A DNA stretch of 64,000 nucleotides, from contig NZ_CP065424.1 of NCBI RefSeq assembly GCF_017809215.1, positions 2,326,001 through 2,390,000 of the forward strand. The letters are read 5' to 3'. Below, in pieces: positions 26,627 to 34,747 of the stretch. Positions within the stretch are counted from its first letter, which is position 1. Each line of letters starts with the position of its first letter. The translations under genes were made by a program, and so were the position numbers. Source of the DNA: Heyndrickxia oleronia. GTDB taxonomy: Bacteria > Bacillota > Bacilli > Bacillales > Bacillaceae_C. The notes beneath the pieces are model-generated. The model ran no database searches. It was given only the letters and a program-made list of their open reading frames with translations, and was not told the origin of the DNA.

Positions 26627-27181
26627 TTAGAATAGTCCTGCTTCCTTTGCAGCAGCAAAACTATTTCTAGCAAACTCTTCAGCAGACATGCCTACATTCT
26701 CCCAATGTATATACATTAAACGTGGTTCTTCAAAGAGCCAATGGTTATGAAAGGCCGTTACGATTAGGCCTCTTTTCCGTAATGCCGCAATCATTCGATT
26801 GAGTTCTTTTTGGAGAACTACTGATTCACCAAGATTTAACCCATTATTTTCAAAGGATAACATAAACGGGAGTGCAAGCGGTGAACGCGTGCGGCGGTTT
26901 AAAATAGTAGCATTAATATCACGAAGGCGCATGACAGTACACACTGGTGCTGCTGAAATAACTTCACCGCCGATAATATCTGCTAGTCGTTGGCATGTTG
27001 AAGCAGTTATATCCCTACTAGCACCACGATCTGTACTTCTCATACGTTTGTTGGAGTGTCGCACCATAGGATTTGAACTAGATTCCATATCAAAATCCAT
27101 CTGATTTCTCCCGAATGGGCTTGGATCGATATCACGATTAACAAATCTGAACCAATTTTCAAAAACGTCGCGTCTTTCCAT
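26627..27181 (-). CDS. DUF1259 domain protein (LppY/LpqO-like), copy 2
   Basis: 184 residues from ATG 27181 behind a near-perfect AAGGAGGTGAT. The DUF1259 core is residues 60-184: RLADIIGGEVISAAPVCTV, LALPFMLSFEN, MIAALRKRGLIVTAFHNHW, PRLMYIHWENVG. The first 60 residues are polar, Arg/Asn/Ser-rich and divergent. There is no signal peptide, unlike mycobacterial LppY. It is followed by a terminator, and a paralogue lies upstream in the same operon. The function of the family is unknown; the conserved His/Trp cluster (FHNHW, HWENVG) suggests a ligand or metal site. Confidence 0.8.
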   Translation of the reverse strand: MERRDVFENWFRFVNRDIDPSPFGRNQMDFDMESSSNPMVRHSNKRMRSTDRGASRDITASTCQRLADIIGGEVISAAPVCTVMRLRDINATILNRRTRSPLALPFMLSFENNGLNLGESVVLQKELNRMIAALRKRGLIVTAFHNHWLFEEPRLMYIHWENVGMSAEEFARNSFAAAKEAGLF

Positions 27182-27219
27182 TAAATCACCTCCTTGTCGT
27201 AAACCTACGAAACATAATC

Positions 27220-27708
27220 TTAGAAAAGTCTAGCTTCTTTGGCAGCTTCAAAACTATTTACAGCAAACTCAAATGGATCTCCAACGTTTTCCCAATGCAT
27301 ATACATTAACCGTGGTTTCTCAAATAGCCAGTGATTATGGAAAGCAGTTACGATAAGACCTCTTCTTTGTAAGGCAGACATCAAAGCATTAGCTTCTTTT
27401 TGAAGGAGTACCGTTTCCCCAAGGTTAAGGGTGTTTCCTCTTACATTGTTTTCAAAGGAAAGAGCAAATGGAAGGGCTAAAGGGGACTCGGTGTGCCGAC
27501 CTAAAATCGTAGCATTAATATTTCGCAGCCGCTGAACAACGCATGCTGGGGTTGAGGCGATGACCACACCTCCGATAATGTCGGCTAATTGTTGGCATGT
27601 TGAGGTCTTCTTTCCCCCATCAGAATGCCGGTGGCCATTTCTTTTTGCAGGACGCCATACACCTTGTGGACCTGATCCCATTTCATTATGAAATTCATTT
27701 CCTGACAA
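27220..27708 (-). CDS. DUF1259 domain protein (LppY/LpqO-like), copy 1
   Basis: Paralogue of the gene downstream: QLADIIGGVVIASTPACVV, RLRNINATILGRHTESPLAL, MSALQRRGLIVTAFHNHWLF. The frame is open from ATG 27729, but AAGGAGGTGAT lies inside those first codons, eight bases before TTG 27708, so TTG is the likelier start (about 162 residues). The N-terminus is short and His/Gly-rich. It is the first gene of a two-gene operon 38 bases upstream of copy 2. Confidence 0.75.
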   Translation of the reverse strand: MSGNEFHNEMGSGPQGVWRPAKRNGHRHSDGGKKTSTCQQLADIIGGVVIASTPACVVQRLRNINATILGRHTESPLALPFALSFENNVRGNTLNLGETVLLQKEANALMSALQRRGLIVTAFHNHWLFEKPRLMYMHWENVGDPFEFAVNSFEAAKEARLF

Positions 27709-27729
27709 ATCTATCACCTCCTTATCCAT

Positions 27730-28080
27730 TGTTCACTTAACATTGTATTCAGGATTAATGGACAAGTATGGATTATTGACTCACGACAAAAATCTTTTTT
27801 TTTAAATCATTTTTGAGTAATGGTGTTTCTTTAAATTAGATTCTGTTAACTTCTTTTAGCCAATAGGAAAGAGGCGCAAAGTTGTTGCATCAATCCAAGT
27901 GAATAACAAAAAAATCCTATTCCATTTCAACATGTTGCTATATTCAGGTATTTCTATTAGGAAGAAATAGCTTTTGTTTGATCATTTATGGTGAATAAGA
28001 TGGAAATTCTATTAAATTGCGAAGTGTCAAAAAATAAGCTATCTTTTTAAAGATGAAAAATAAACTTATTAAAAAAATTA
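27730..28080. other. Gene-free stretch before T-box leader
   Basis: No gene, repeat or terminator of note seen. It is AT-rich and separates the divergent DUF1259 operon from the aromatic operon promoter. Confidence 0.4.
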
Positions 28081-28110
28081 TTGACTTATCTTCTTGAATC
28101 AATATATAAT
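28081..28110 (+). promoter_or_regulatory. Promoter of aromatic amino acid operon
   Basis: TTGACT (28081-28086), an 18-base spacer and TATAAT (28105-28110). It is the only clear promoter found before the four T-boxes, so all four lie in one leader of about 1.2 kb. Confidence 0.75.
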
Positions 28111-28116
28111 GTGAAA

Positions 28117-28386
28117 AATAATAATTATACGTTCGGCATTGAAAGGAACACGAGTAATGTGTGATCTCCCTGTTCAAGAGAGCTGGTGGTGGTGCAAATC
28201 AGTACAAAGATCAACATGAATTACAATCCTGGAGCTTCTTTTTCGAAGCAAAGAGTAGTCTTTGTGAAGGGAAAGACGGTCAAATGATCGTTAACAAAAT
28301 CGAGAGGTGAACAAGTACGTTCACAACTAGGGTGGTACCGCGACAAGTTCGTCCCTACTGGAAAACCAGTAGGGACTTTTTTATTA
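28117..28386 (+). promoter_or_regulatory. T-box riboswitch 1 of 4 (Tyr)
   Basis: Stem I carries AAGAGAGCTGG and the GTGCAAATCAG region. The specifier bulge reads GAAT-TAC-AATCC, with TAC (Tyr) at 28222-28224. The T-box AGGGTGGTACCGCG is at 28329-28342, with TGGT able to pair with a tRNA ACCA end. The terminator is GTCCCTACTGG/CCAGTAGGGAC (28351-28376) plus T6. Uncharged tRNA-Tyr should favour the antiterminator. Tyr assignment is by position of the codon and by operon function. Confidence 0.88.
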
Positions 28387-28400
28387 TCAAAATTTAATAC

Positions 28401-28655
28401 GAAGCAAGGCAAAGAAAGGAAACAAGTAGTGGATGATCTCCCTGTTCAAGAGAGCTGATGGTGGTGCGAATCAGTACAAAGATCAACATGAATTACAATC
28501 CTGGAGCTTCTTTTTCGAAGCAAAGAGTAGTCTTTGTGAAGGGAAAGACGGTCAAATGATCGTTAACAAAATCGAGAGGTGAACAAGTACGTTCACAACT
28601 AGGGTGGTACCGCGACAAGTCGTCCCTACTGGAAAACCAGTAGGGACTTTTTTAT
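28401..28655 (+). promoter_or_regulatory. T-box riboswitch 2 of 4 (Tyr)
   Basis: A near-exact copy of T-box 1. The specifier TAC is at 28494-28496, AGGGTGGTACCGCG at 28601-28614 and the terminator at 28622-28653. One T is missing before the terminator (ACAAGTCGTCCC versus ACAAGTTCGTCCC), which does not affect the stem. Confidence 0.88.
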
Positions 28656-28674
28656 TATCAAAATTTAATACGAA

Positions 28675-28927
28675 GCAAGGTAAAGAAAGGAAACAAGTAG
28701 TGGATGATCTCCCTGTTCAAGAGAGCTGATGGTGGTGCGAATCAGTACAAAGATCAACATGAATTACAATCCTGGAGCTTCTTTTTCGAAGCAAAGAGTA
28801 GTCTTTGTGAAGGGAAAGACGGTCGTACGATCGTTAACAAAATCGAGAGGTGAACAAGTATGTTCACAACTAGGGTGGTACCGCGACAAGTTCGTCCCTA
28901 CTGGAAAACCAGTAGGGACTTTTTTAA
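28675..28927 (+). promoter_or_regulatory. T-box riboswitch 3 of 4 (Tyr)
   Basis: Nearly identical to T-box 2. The specifier TAC is at 28765-28767, the T-box sequence at 28872-28885 and the terminator at 28894-28925. It differs mainly in GGTCGTACGATCG versus GGTCAAATGATCG, where the change keeps the stem symmetrical. Confidence 0.88.
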
Positions 28928-28939
28928 TTTCAATAACTA

Positions 28940-29202
28940 AATAAGAGGCAAGCAAAGAAAGGAAGCAAGTAGTGGATGATCTCCCTGTTCAAGAGAGCTG
29001 ATGGTGGTGCAAATCAGTACAAAGATCAACATGAATTACATTCCTGGAGCTTCTTTTTCGTAGCAAAGAGAAATCTTTGTGAAGGGAAAGACGGTCGTAT
29101 GATCGTTAACAAAATTGAGAGGTGAACAGGTTTGTTCACAACTAGGGTGGTACCGCGACAAGTTCGTCCCTACTGGAAAAACCAGTAGGGGTTTTTTTAT
29201 TT
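28940..29202 (+). promoter_or_regulatory. T-box riboswitch 4 of 4 (Tyr), most diverged
   Basis: The specifier TAC is at 29037-29039, AGGGTGGTACCGCG at 29144-29157 and the terminator stem at 29166-29191, with a 5-A loop and T7. It has more substitutions than copies 1-3, for example TAGCAAAGAGAAATC. T-box spacing is 272, 271 and 272 bases, which points to unit duplication. Confidence 0.88.
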
Positions 29203-29320
29203 TTATAACCATTCAAATCAATTCAAAGGAGGTGATGTAATCAAGTATATACTTAGGTTCCAATAAAAATTTTTACTTAAAAATCACGAATATTCATTAT
29301 AAATATCAGGAGGAAAGAAT

Positions 29321-30397
29321 ATGACAACGAATAAATTAACGCAATTACGCAACAAAATTGATGAGATTAACTTAGAAATTTTAAATCTATTAAACGAAAG
29401 AGCAGAGGTCGTCCAGGAAATTGGAGAGGAAAAGAAGAAACAAGGTGTTACTCGTTTTGATCCTGTTCGTGAACGAGAATCACTTGACTTAATTATTAAA
29501 CATCACCACGGACATTTCAAAACATCAACCATTCAACATATTTTTAAGGAAATATTTAAAGCAAGCTTAGAGCTTCAAGAAGACAATAGTCGAAAAGTAT
29601 TGCTAGTGTCCCGGAAAGCGCATCCTGAAAATACCATAGTTGAAATTAATGGTGAAACAATTGGTGATGGAAAACAAAGATTTATTATGGGACCATGTGC
29701 GGTTGAAAGCTATGAACAAGTAAGAGAGGTCGCCATTGCTATGAAAGAGCAAGGCTTAAGTATCATGCGTGGTGGTGCATTTAAGCCACGGACATCACCT
29801 TATGACTTCCAAGGTTTAGGGGTAGAAGGTCTGAAGATTTTAAGAGAAGTTGGAAATGAATTAGGAATGTCGATTGTTAGTGAAATTGTTTCACCTAATG
29901 ATGTAGAGCTTTCACTAGACTACGTAGATGTCATTCAAGTTGGGGCTCGCAATATGCAAAACTTCGATTTACTTAAAACAGTTGGAAAAGTGAATAAACC
30001 CATACTTTTAAAACGAGGACTTTCTGCAACGATTGAAGAGTTCATCCATGCAGCAGAGTACATCATTTCACAAGGAAATAATCAAATCATTCTATGTGAG
30101 CGTGGGATTCGCACTTATGAAAAAGCGACAAGAAATACGCTGGATATTTCGGCCGTGCCTATTTTGAAAAAAGAAACCCATCTCCCAGTCGTAGTCGATG
30201 TGACACATTCGACTGGAAGACGAGATTTACTGCTTCCTACTGCGAAAGCGGCGTTGGCCATTGGTGCCGATGCAATTATGGCGGAAGTACATCCAGATCC
30301 AGCAGTGGCACTATCAGATGCAGCACAGCAAATGGATATACCGCAGTTTAATGAGTTTATCCAGGAATTAAAAACGTTACAAGAAAAATTAGCGTAA
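29321..30397 (+). CDS. aroF: Bifunctional DAHP synthase / chorismate mutase
   Basis: 358 residues; catalyses condensation of phosphoenolpyruvate with erythrose 4-phosphate, the first step of the shikimate pathway. Residues 1-90 are an AroQ-type chorismate mutase domain ([31 protein letters not shown]), which in B. subtilis AroA gives feedback control by chorismate/prephenate. The DAHP synthase barrel follows: [66 protein letters not shown] precedes the ATG. It heads the T-box-controlled operon. It is called aroA in B. subtilis nomenclature. Confidence 0.93.
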   Translation: MTTNKLTQLRNKIDEINLEILNLLNERAEVVQEIGEEKKKQGVTRFDPVRERESLDLIIKHHHGHFKTSTIQHIFKEIFKASLELQEDNSRKVLLVSRKAHPENTIVEINGETIGDGKQRFIMGPCAVESYEQVREVAIAMKEQGLSIMRGGAFKPRTSPYDFQGLGVEGLKILREVGNELGMSIVSEIVSPNDVELSLDYVDVIQVGARNMQNFDLLKTVGKVNKPILLKRGLSATIEEFIHAAEYIISQGNNQIILCERGIRTYEKATRNTLDISAVPILKKETHLPVVVDVTHSTGRRDLLLPTAKAALAIGADAIMAEVHPDPAVALSDAAQQMDIPQFNEFIQELKTLQEKLA

Positions 30398-30423
30398 AAG
30401 CATGTTAAAAAATAGATTAGTAG

Positions 30424-30445
30424 ATCCCTGCGGTTCAGCAGGGAT
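30424..30445 (+). other. Stem-loop between aroF and aroC
   Basis: ATCCCTGC (30424-30431) pairs with GCAGGGAT (30438-30445). No T-tract follows; instead the aroC ribosome binding site GAAAGGAGG comes five bases later. It may stabilise or partition the mRNA. Confidence 0.45.
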
Positions 30446-30462
30446 GAAAGGAGGATTACGAC

Positions 30463-31635
30463 ATGAGATATATTACAGCAGGTGAATCACATGGTCCGCA
30501 ACTGACAACGATTATCGAGGGGATACCCGCGGGGATGCCTTTAACTACAGAGGATATTAATCATGAACTCGCCCGCCGCCAAAAAGGTTACGGACGTGGA
30601 AGAAGGATGCAAATTGAAACTGATATGGTCAATATCACTGGTGGTGTTCGCCATGGATTCACATTAGGATCACCGTTATCCCTTGTCGTCGAAAATAAGG
30701 ATTGGAAGCATTGGACAAAAATCATGGGAATTGATCCTTTAATTTTGGAAAATCTAGAAGAAGTGAAAAGAAAGGTAACGAGACCAAGACCAGGTCATGC
30801 TGATTTAGTTGGTGGGATTAAGTACGGACATCGCGATATGAGAAATGTTCTAGAGCGTTCCTCAGCACGAGAGACAACGGTTAGGGTTGCAGCAGGAGCA
30901 GTTGCTAAAAAACTCCTTACCCTGCTTGGAATTGAAGTTGCCGGACATGTTTTAGAAATTGGTGGAGTGAGAGCAAATCAACCACAATATGAAAATATTC
31001 AAGAATTACAGCAAAAAACTGAAGAATCACCCGTTCGCTGCTTTGATGAACAAGTGGAAAAACAAATGATAGAGGCTATTGAACAAGCGAAAGCGAATGG
31101 CGATTCAATTGGAGGTATTGTAGAGGTCATAGTAGAAGGCATGCCGATTGGTGTAGGGAGCTATGTTCAATATGATCGGAAGTTGGATGCGAAAATTGCC
31201 CAAGCAATATTAAGTATTAATGCCTTTAAGGGTGTTGAGTTTGGCCTAGGCTTTGGGATGGCGAGATTACCAGGCAGTGAAGTGCATGATGAAATTATCT
31301 GGAATGAGGATGAAGGATATGTTCGTTCGACTAATAGATTAGGAGGCTTTGAGGGAGGAATGACTACAGGTATGCCGATTGTTGTGAGAGGGGTAATGAA
31401 GCCGATTCCTACTCTATATAAACCGTTGAAAAGTGTTGATATAGATACAAAAGAGTCATTTTCAGCAAGTATCGAACGCTCCGATAGCTGTGCAGTTCCA
31501 GCCGCAAGTGTCGTGGCAGAAGCGGTTGTTGCTTGGGAGCTAGCCGCTGCGATAACCGAACAATTTTGCAGTGATCGTTATGAGTTATTGAAGCAATCCA
31601 TTGAAGATCACAGAGTATATGCTAAGGGATTTTAA
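30463..31635 (+). CDS. aroC: Chorismate synthase
   Basis: 390 residues; converts EPSP to chorismate using reduced FMN. Signatures: [15 protein letters not shown] at the N-terminus, [23 protein letters not shown]-type segment [33 protein letters not shown] and the C-terminal [16 protein letters not shown]. Strong GGAGG. Its stop is one base before the aroB start, so the two are translationally coupled. It is named aroF in B. subtilis. Confidence 0.95.
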   Translation: MRYITAGESHGPQLTTIIEGIPAGMPLTTEDINHELARRQKGYGRGRRMQIETDMVNITGGVRHGFTLGSPLSLVVENKDWKHWTKIMGIDPLILENLEEVKRKVTRPRPGHADLVGGIKYGHRDMRNVLERSSARETTVRVAAGAVAKKLLTLLGIEVAGHVLEIGGVRANQPQYENIQELQQKTEESPVRCFDEQVEKQMIEAIEQAKANGDSIGGIVEVIVEGMPIGVGSYVQYDRKLDAKIAQAILSINAFKGVEFGLGFGMARLPGSEVHDEIIWNEDEGYVRSTNRLGGFEGGMTTGMPIVVRGVMKPIPTLYKPLKSVDIDTKESFSASIERSDSCAVPAASVVAEAVVAWELAAAITEQFCSDRYELLKQSIEDHRVYAKGF

Positions 31636-31636
31636 C

Positions 31637-32770
31637 ATGGATGTCATTCATGTTTCGACCGCATCGAAAAACTATCATGTTTATTTAGGAAGAGAAATCC
31701 TCGGGAATTTAAAGGATCATTTAACCGAGTTTTCAAAGCTATGGATTATCACTAATACGGATTTAAAGGAATTGCATCTCGACACACTTACGAACCATCT
31801 TCCTAATATAGATACCCATATTTATATAGCTCCCAACGGTGAGAATGCAAAAACATTTGAGATTTATCAAGATTGTATTTCATTTGGAATGAATCACGGG
31901 ATGGATCGTCATTCGGTTGTTTTAGCTTTTGGCGGTGGGGCAATTGGTGATTTAGCAGGGTTTGTTTCCGCCACTTATATGAGGGGCATTGCTTTCATTC
32001 AGCTTCCTACCACTATTTTGGCTCATGACAGTGCGGTCGGAGGCAAGGTAGGGATTAATCATCCATTGGGAAAAAATATGGTTGGCGCTTTTAAGCAGCC
32101 AGATCTAGTTATCTATGATACTCAATTTTTAGCAACATTATCCATTCGGGAAAAAAGAAGTGGATTTGCGGAAATCATTAAGCATGCCATTATTTCAGAT
32201 CCATTATTTTTACAGGAATTGATAACTGAAATAAAATCACTCGAAGATCTTACTGCATTTCCTTTACAAAGATATTTAAAAAAAGGCATTGAAACCAAGG
32301 CAAATATTGTGAAACAGGATGAAGTGGAAAAAGATATTCGCTCCTATTTAAATTTCGGTCATACCCTCGCCCATGCCTTAGAAGCGGAAGCTGGGTTTGG
32401 TGAATTAACTCATGGTGAAGCTGTCTTGATAGGAATCGTTTATGCATTGAACCTAAGTATGCAAATCTATCCATTTGCTTTTCCTTATGAAAGCTTTATC
32501 AGTTGGCTAGAGGAATTGGGGTATGAGTGGAAAATTCCTGAGAATTGTTCATTTGAGGCAATCTTGGAGTGGATGGTTCGAGATAAAAAATCTATTAGAA
32601 ATGAACCTGTATTTGTTTTGCTGCAGGATTTAGTAAGACCCGTTAGGCAAAAAGTTAATCAAGAGTTACTCAGAAAAACTTTTTTAGATTTACAAGTTAA
32701 CAATAAGGAGTGTAGTCAAAATGAAATGGAAAGAACAAATGCATCAACTACATGCATATCAACCCGGTAA
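31637..32770 (+). CDS. aroB: 3-dehydroquinate synthase
   Basis: Cyclises DAHP to 3-dehydroquinate, NAD-dependent. Motifs: AFGGGAIGDLAGFVSATYMRG, LPTTILAHDSAVGGKVGINHP, FAEIIKHAIISDP, FGHTLAHALEAEAGFGELTHGEA (metal-binding His residues). ATG 31637 directly follows the aroC stop, giving 377 residues. The last 20 residues (ECSQNEMERTNASTTCISTR) go beyond the usual end and overlap the first 50 bases of hisC in another frame; a frameshift near the end or simple loss of the original stop would explain this. Confidence 0.93.
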   Translation: MDVIHVSTASKNYHVYLGREILGNLKDHLTEFSKLWIITNTDLKELHLDTLTNHLPNIDTHIYIAPNGENAKTFEIYQDCISFGMNHGMDRHSVVLAFGGGAIGDLAGFVSATYMRGIAFIQLPTTILAHDSAVGGKVGINHPLGKNMVGAFKQPDLVIYDTQFLATLSIREKRSGFAEIIKHAIISDPLFLQELITEIKSLEDLTAFPLQRYLKKGIETKANIVKQDEVEKDIRSYLNFGHTLAHALEAEAGFGELTHGEAVLIGIVYALNLSMQIYPFAFPYESFISWLEELGYEWKIPENCSFEAILEWMVRDKKSIRNEPVFVLLQDLVRPVRQKVNQELLRKTFLDLQVNNKECSQNEMERTNASTTCISTR

Positions 32771-33815
32771 ATCAATTGCTGAAGTGAAGACTCATCATAC
32801 GCGACATTCGATTATCAAATTAGCTTCAAATGAGAATCCATATGGTTATTCACTAAAAGTAGATCCTGCATTAAAAGAATTTGGCGGTACATTAAATATT
32901 TACCCAGATGGAAAAGCTAGCAAACTAAGAGCAGACACCGCCTCACTTTTAGAGGTTAATCCGAATCAATTGATTTTTACAAATGGAACGGATGAATTAA
33001 TCCAAATCATTTCAAGGTCTTTAATACAACCTGGGAAAAATACAGTAATGGCTATCCCTACTTTTTCACAGTATAAGCATAATGCAGTGCTAGAGGGTGG
33101 GGAGGTTCGAGAAATCCCATTAATAGATGGGATACATGATTTGGACAGAATGCTATCAGCCATCGATGAAAATACAACCGTGGTATGGGTATGCAACCCA
33201 AATAATCCAACGGGAACTTATATTGCTATCGAGAAACTTTGGACATTTTTGAAGAAAGTTCCTAACGATGTATTTGTAGTACTGGATGAGGCTTATTTTG
33301 AATATGTGGAACAGCCAGGTAATACGATCGAATTGCTTGAGGATTTCCCTAACGTAATGATTACGAGAACGTTTTCGAAAATTTACGGGCTTGCTAGTTT
33401 ACGAGTGGGATATGGAATTTCATCTGTCGACATTATTCAAAAATTAGAAGCGGCCCGCCCGCCATTTAATACAAATGTTCTTGGCCAAATGGCTGCTGCC
33501 GCGGCAATAAGCGATCAAGAATTTGTAAAGGAATGCTTTCAAAAAAATGCGGCTGAGAGGGAGAAATATTATGCTTTTTCCTTAGACAATGGGCTAAAAG
33601 TTTATCTTTCAGAGGGGAACTTTGTATTAATAGATTTTAAATGGGATGGGGACGAAGTTACAAATTTTTTATTGGAAAAGGGAATTATCGTTCGATCCGG
33701 CAAACAATTAGGATTTCCGACATGTGTGCGGATTACGATTGGTTTAGCAGAGCAAAATGAAAGAGTCAGAGAGGCAATTAAGGAATTTATAAAAGAACGC
33801 TCAATAAATGGATAG
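32721..33815 (+). CDS. hisC: Histidinol-phosphate / aromatic aminotransferase
   Basis: 364 residues, PLP fold-type I. Motifs: LASNENPYGYS, NGTDELIQIISRSL, WVCNPNNPTGTYI, DEAYFEY and the Schiff-base lysine in RTFSKIYGLASLRVGYG. In Bacillus, HisC serves both histidine and tyrosine/phenylalanine synthesis and lies in the aromatic operon, as here. ATG 32721 follows AAGGAGTG. It overlaps the 3' end of aroB by 50 bases and is followed 15 bases later by the tyrA ribosome binding site. Confidence 0.92.
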   Translation: MKWKEQMHQLHAYQPGKSIAEVKTHHTRHSIIKLASNENPYGYSLKVDPALKEFGGTLNIYPDGKASKLRADTASLLEVNPNQLIFTNGTDELIQIISRSLIQPGKNTVMAIPTFSQYKHNAVLEGGEVREIPLIDGIHDLDRMLSAIDENTTVVWVCNPNNPTGTYIAIEKLWTFLKKVPNDVFVVLDEAYFEYVEQPGNTIELLEDFPNVMITRTFSKIYGLASLRVGYGISSVDIIQKLEAARPPFNTNVLGQMAAAAAISDQEFVKECFQKNAAEREKYYAFSLDNGLKVYLSEGNFVLIDFKWDGDEVTNFLLEKGIIVRSGKQLGFPTCVRITIGLAEQNERVREAIKEFIKERSING

Positions 33816-33833
33816 TAATGATGGAGGTTAATG

Positions 33834-34700
33834 ATGAAAGGAAATGTATTAATTGTAGGGTTAGGATTAATCGGTGGATCACTTGCCCTTACAATAAAAA
33901 AACAGCATCCAAGTGCAAAAATTTATGGTTTAGATATTCATCAACATGAAATAGAAAAAGCAATTGAACTCAACACTATTGATGAAAAAGTGGATTCTTT
34001 ACAGCAAGGAGCAGAACTTGCCGACTTAATCATTTTATCAACACCTGTATTAGAACTGAGAAAAATAATGAAACAGTTAGCAAGCATGACATTGAAAGAA
34101 AATGTCATTATTACAGATACAGGTAGTACAAAAGGGGAGATAATGGAGGCTGCTAATGAGGTGTTTAATAGAAAAGTAACCTTTATTGGCGGGCACCCGA
34201 TTGCGGGCTCTCATAAAACCGGAGTAGAAAATGCCGATTTACATTTATTTGACGGTGCGTACTATATTCTTACGCCTTCCCCTGAAATCAGTAATAATAG
34301 AATAAGTGAATTAAAGAATTGGTTAGGAGGTACCAATGCACGTCTCCATATTCTCGACAAGGATGAGCATGACTATATTGTAGGCATGATTAGTCATCTT
34401 CCACATTTAATGGCTGGAGTATTGGTGAATCAAGCAAAAAAACATGCTACAAAAGAACCCCTTATCCGTCAAATGGCAGCAGGAGGATTTCGTGATATAA
34501 CAAGAATTGCCTCAAGTAATCCAAGCATTTGGAGCGAAATCGTTATGGATAACCGCCGTAATTTAATGGAATTAATGGAGGATTGGATGAATGAAATTCG
34601 TAATTTAACTACTGTTCTACAGACTGGTGATGAACAAGCGATCCATCATTTTTTTGAAGGTGCAAAAGAATACCGTGATTCTTTACCAAGTCATGTTTAA
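33834..34700 (+). CDS. tyrA: Prephenate dehydrogenase without ACT domain
   Basis: 288 residues; oxidises prephenate to 4-hydroxyphenylpyruvate. The NAD motif is GLGLIGGSLAL at the N-terminus. TDTGSTKGEI, GGHPIAGSHKTGVENAD and ISHLPHLMAGVLVNQA mark the substrate and dimer domains. It ends at EYRDSLPSHV, where the longer Bacillus enzymes (about 370 residues) continue into a C-terminal ACT domain for tyrosine inhibition; that domain is missing and is not found after the stop. ATG 33834 has better spacing from GGAGG than 33831. Confidence 0.92.
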   Translation: MKGNVLIVGLGLIGGSLALTIKKQHPSAKIYGLDIHQHEIEKAIELNTIDEKVDSLQQGAELADLIILSTPVLELRKIMKQLASMTLKENVIITDTGSTKGEIMEAANEVFNRKVTFIGGHPIAGSHKTGVENADLHLFDGAYYILTPSPEISNNRISELKNWLGGTNARLHILDKDEHDYIVGMISHLPHLMAGVLVNQAKKHATKEPLIRQMAAGGFRDITRIASSNPSIWSEIVMDNRRNLMELMEDWMNEIRNLTTVLQTGDEQAIHHFFEGAKEYRDSLPSHV

Positions 34701-34747
34701 AGGTTGATCAATGAATTCATTGAAATATATTAGCAGGAGTGAAACTT

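Noticed and set aside
27855-27885. GAAAGAGGCGCAAAG resembles the start of a lysine riboswitch
   Set aside because: None of the other conserved lysine-riboswitch segments follows, and no lysine gene is downstream.
28221-28955. Short minus-strand ORFs (VPTGFPVGTNLSRYHPSCE) repeated over the T-boxes
   Set aside because: They are translations of the conserved T-box and terminator sequence on the opposite strand and repeat because the riboswitch repeats.
28117-29202. Repeated units of 271-272 bases considered as a CRISPR or tandem-repeat array
   Set aside because: Each unit has the T-box motif, specifier codon and terminator in order, so they are riboswitches. No short repeat-spacer pattern exists anywhere in the window.
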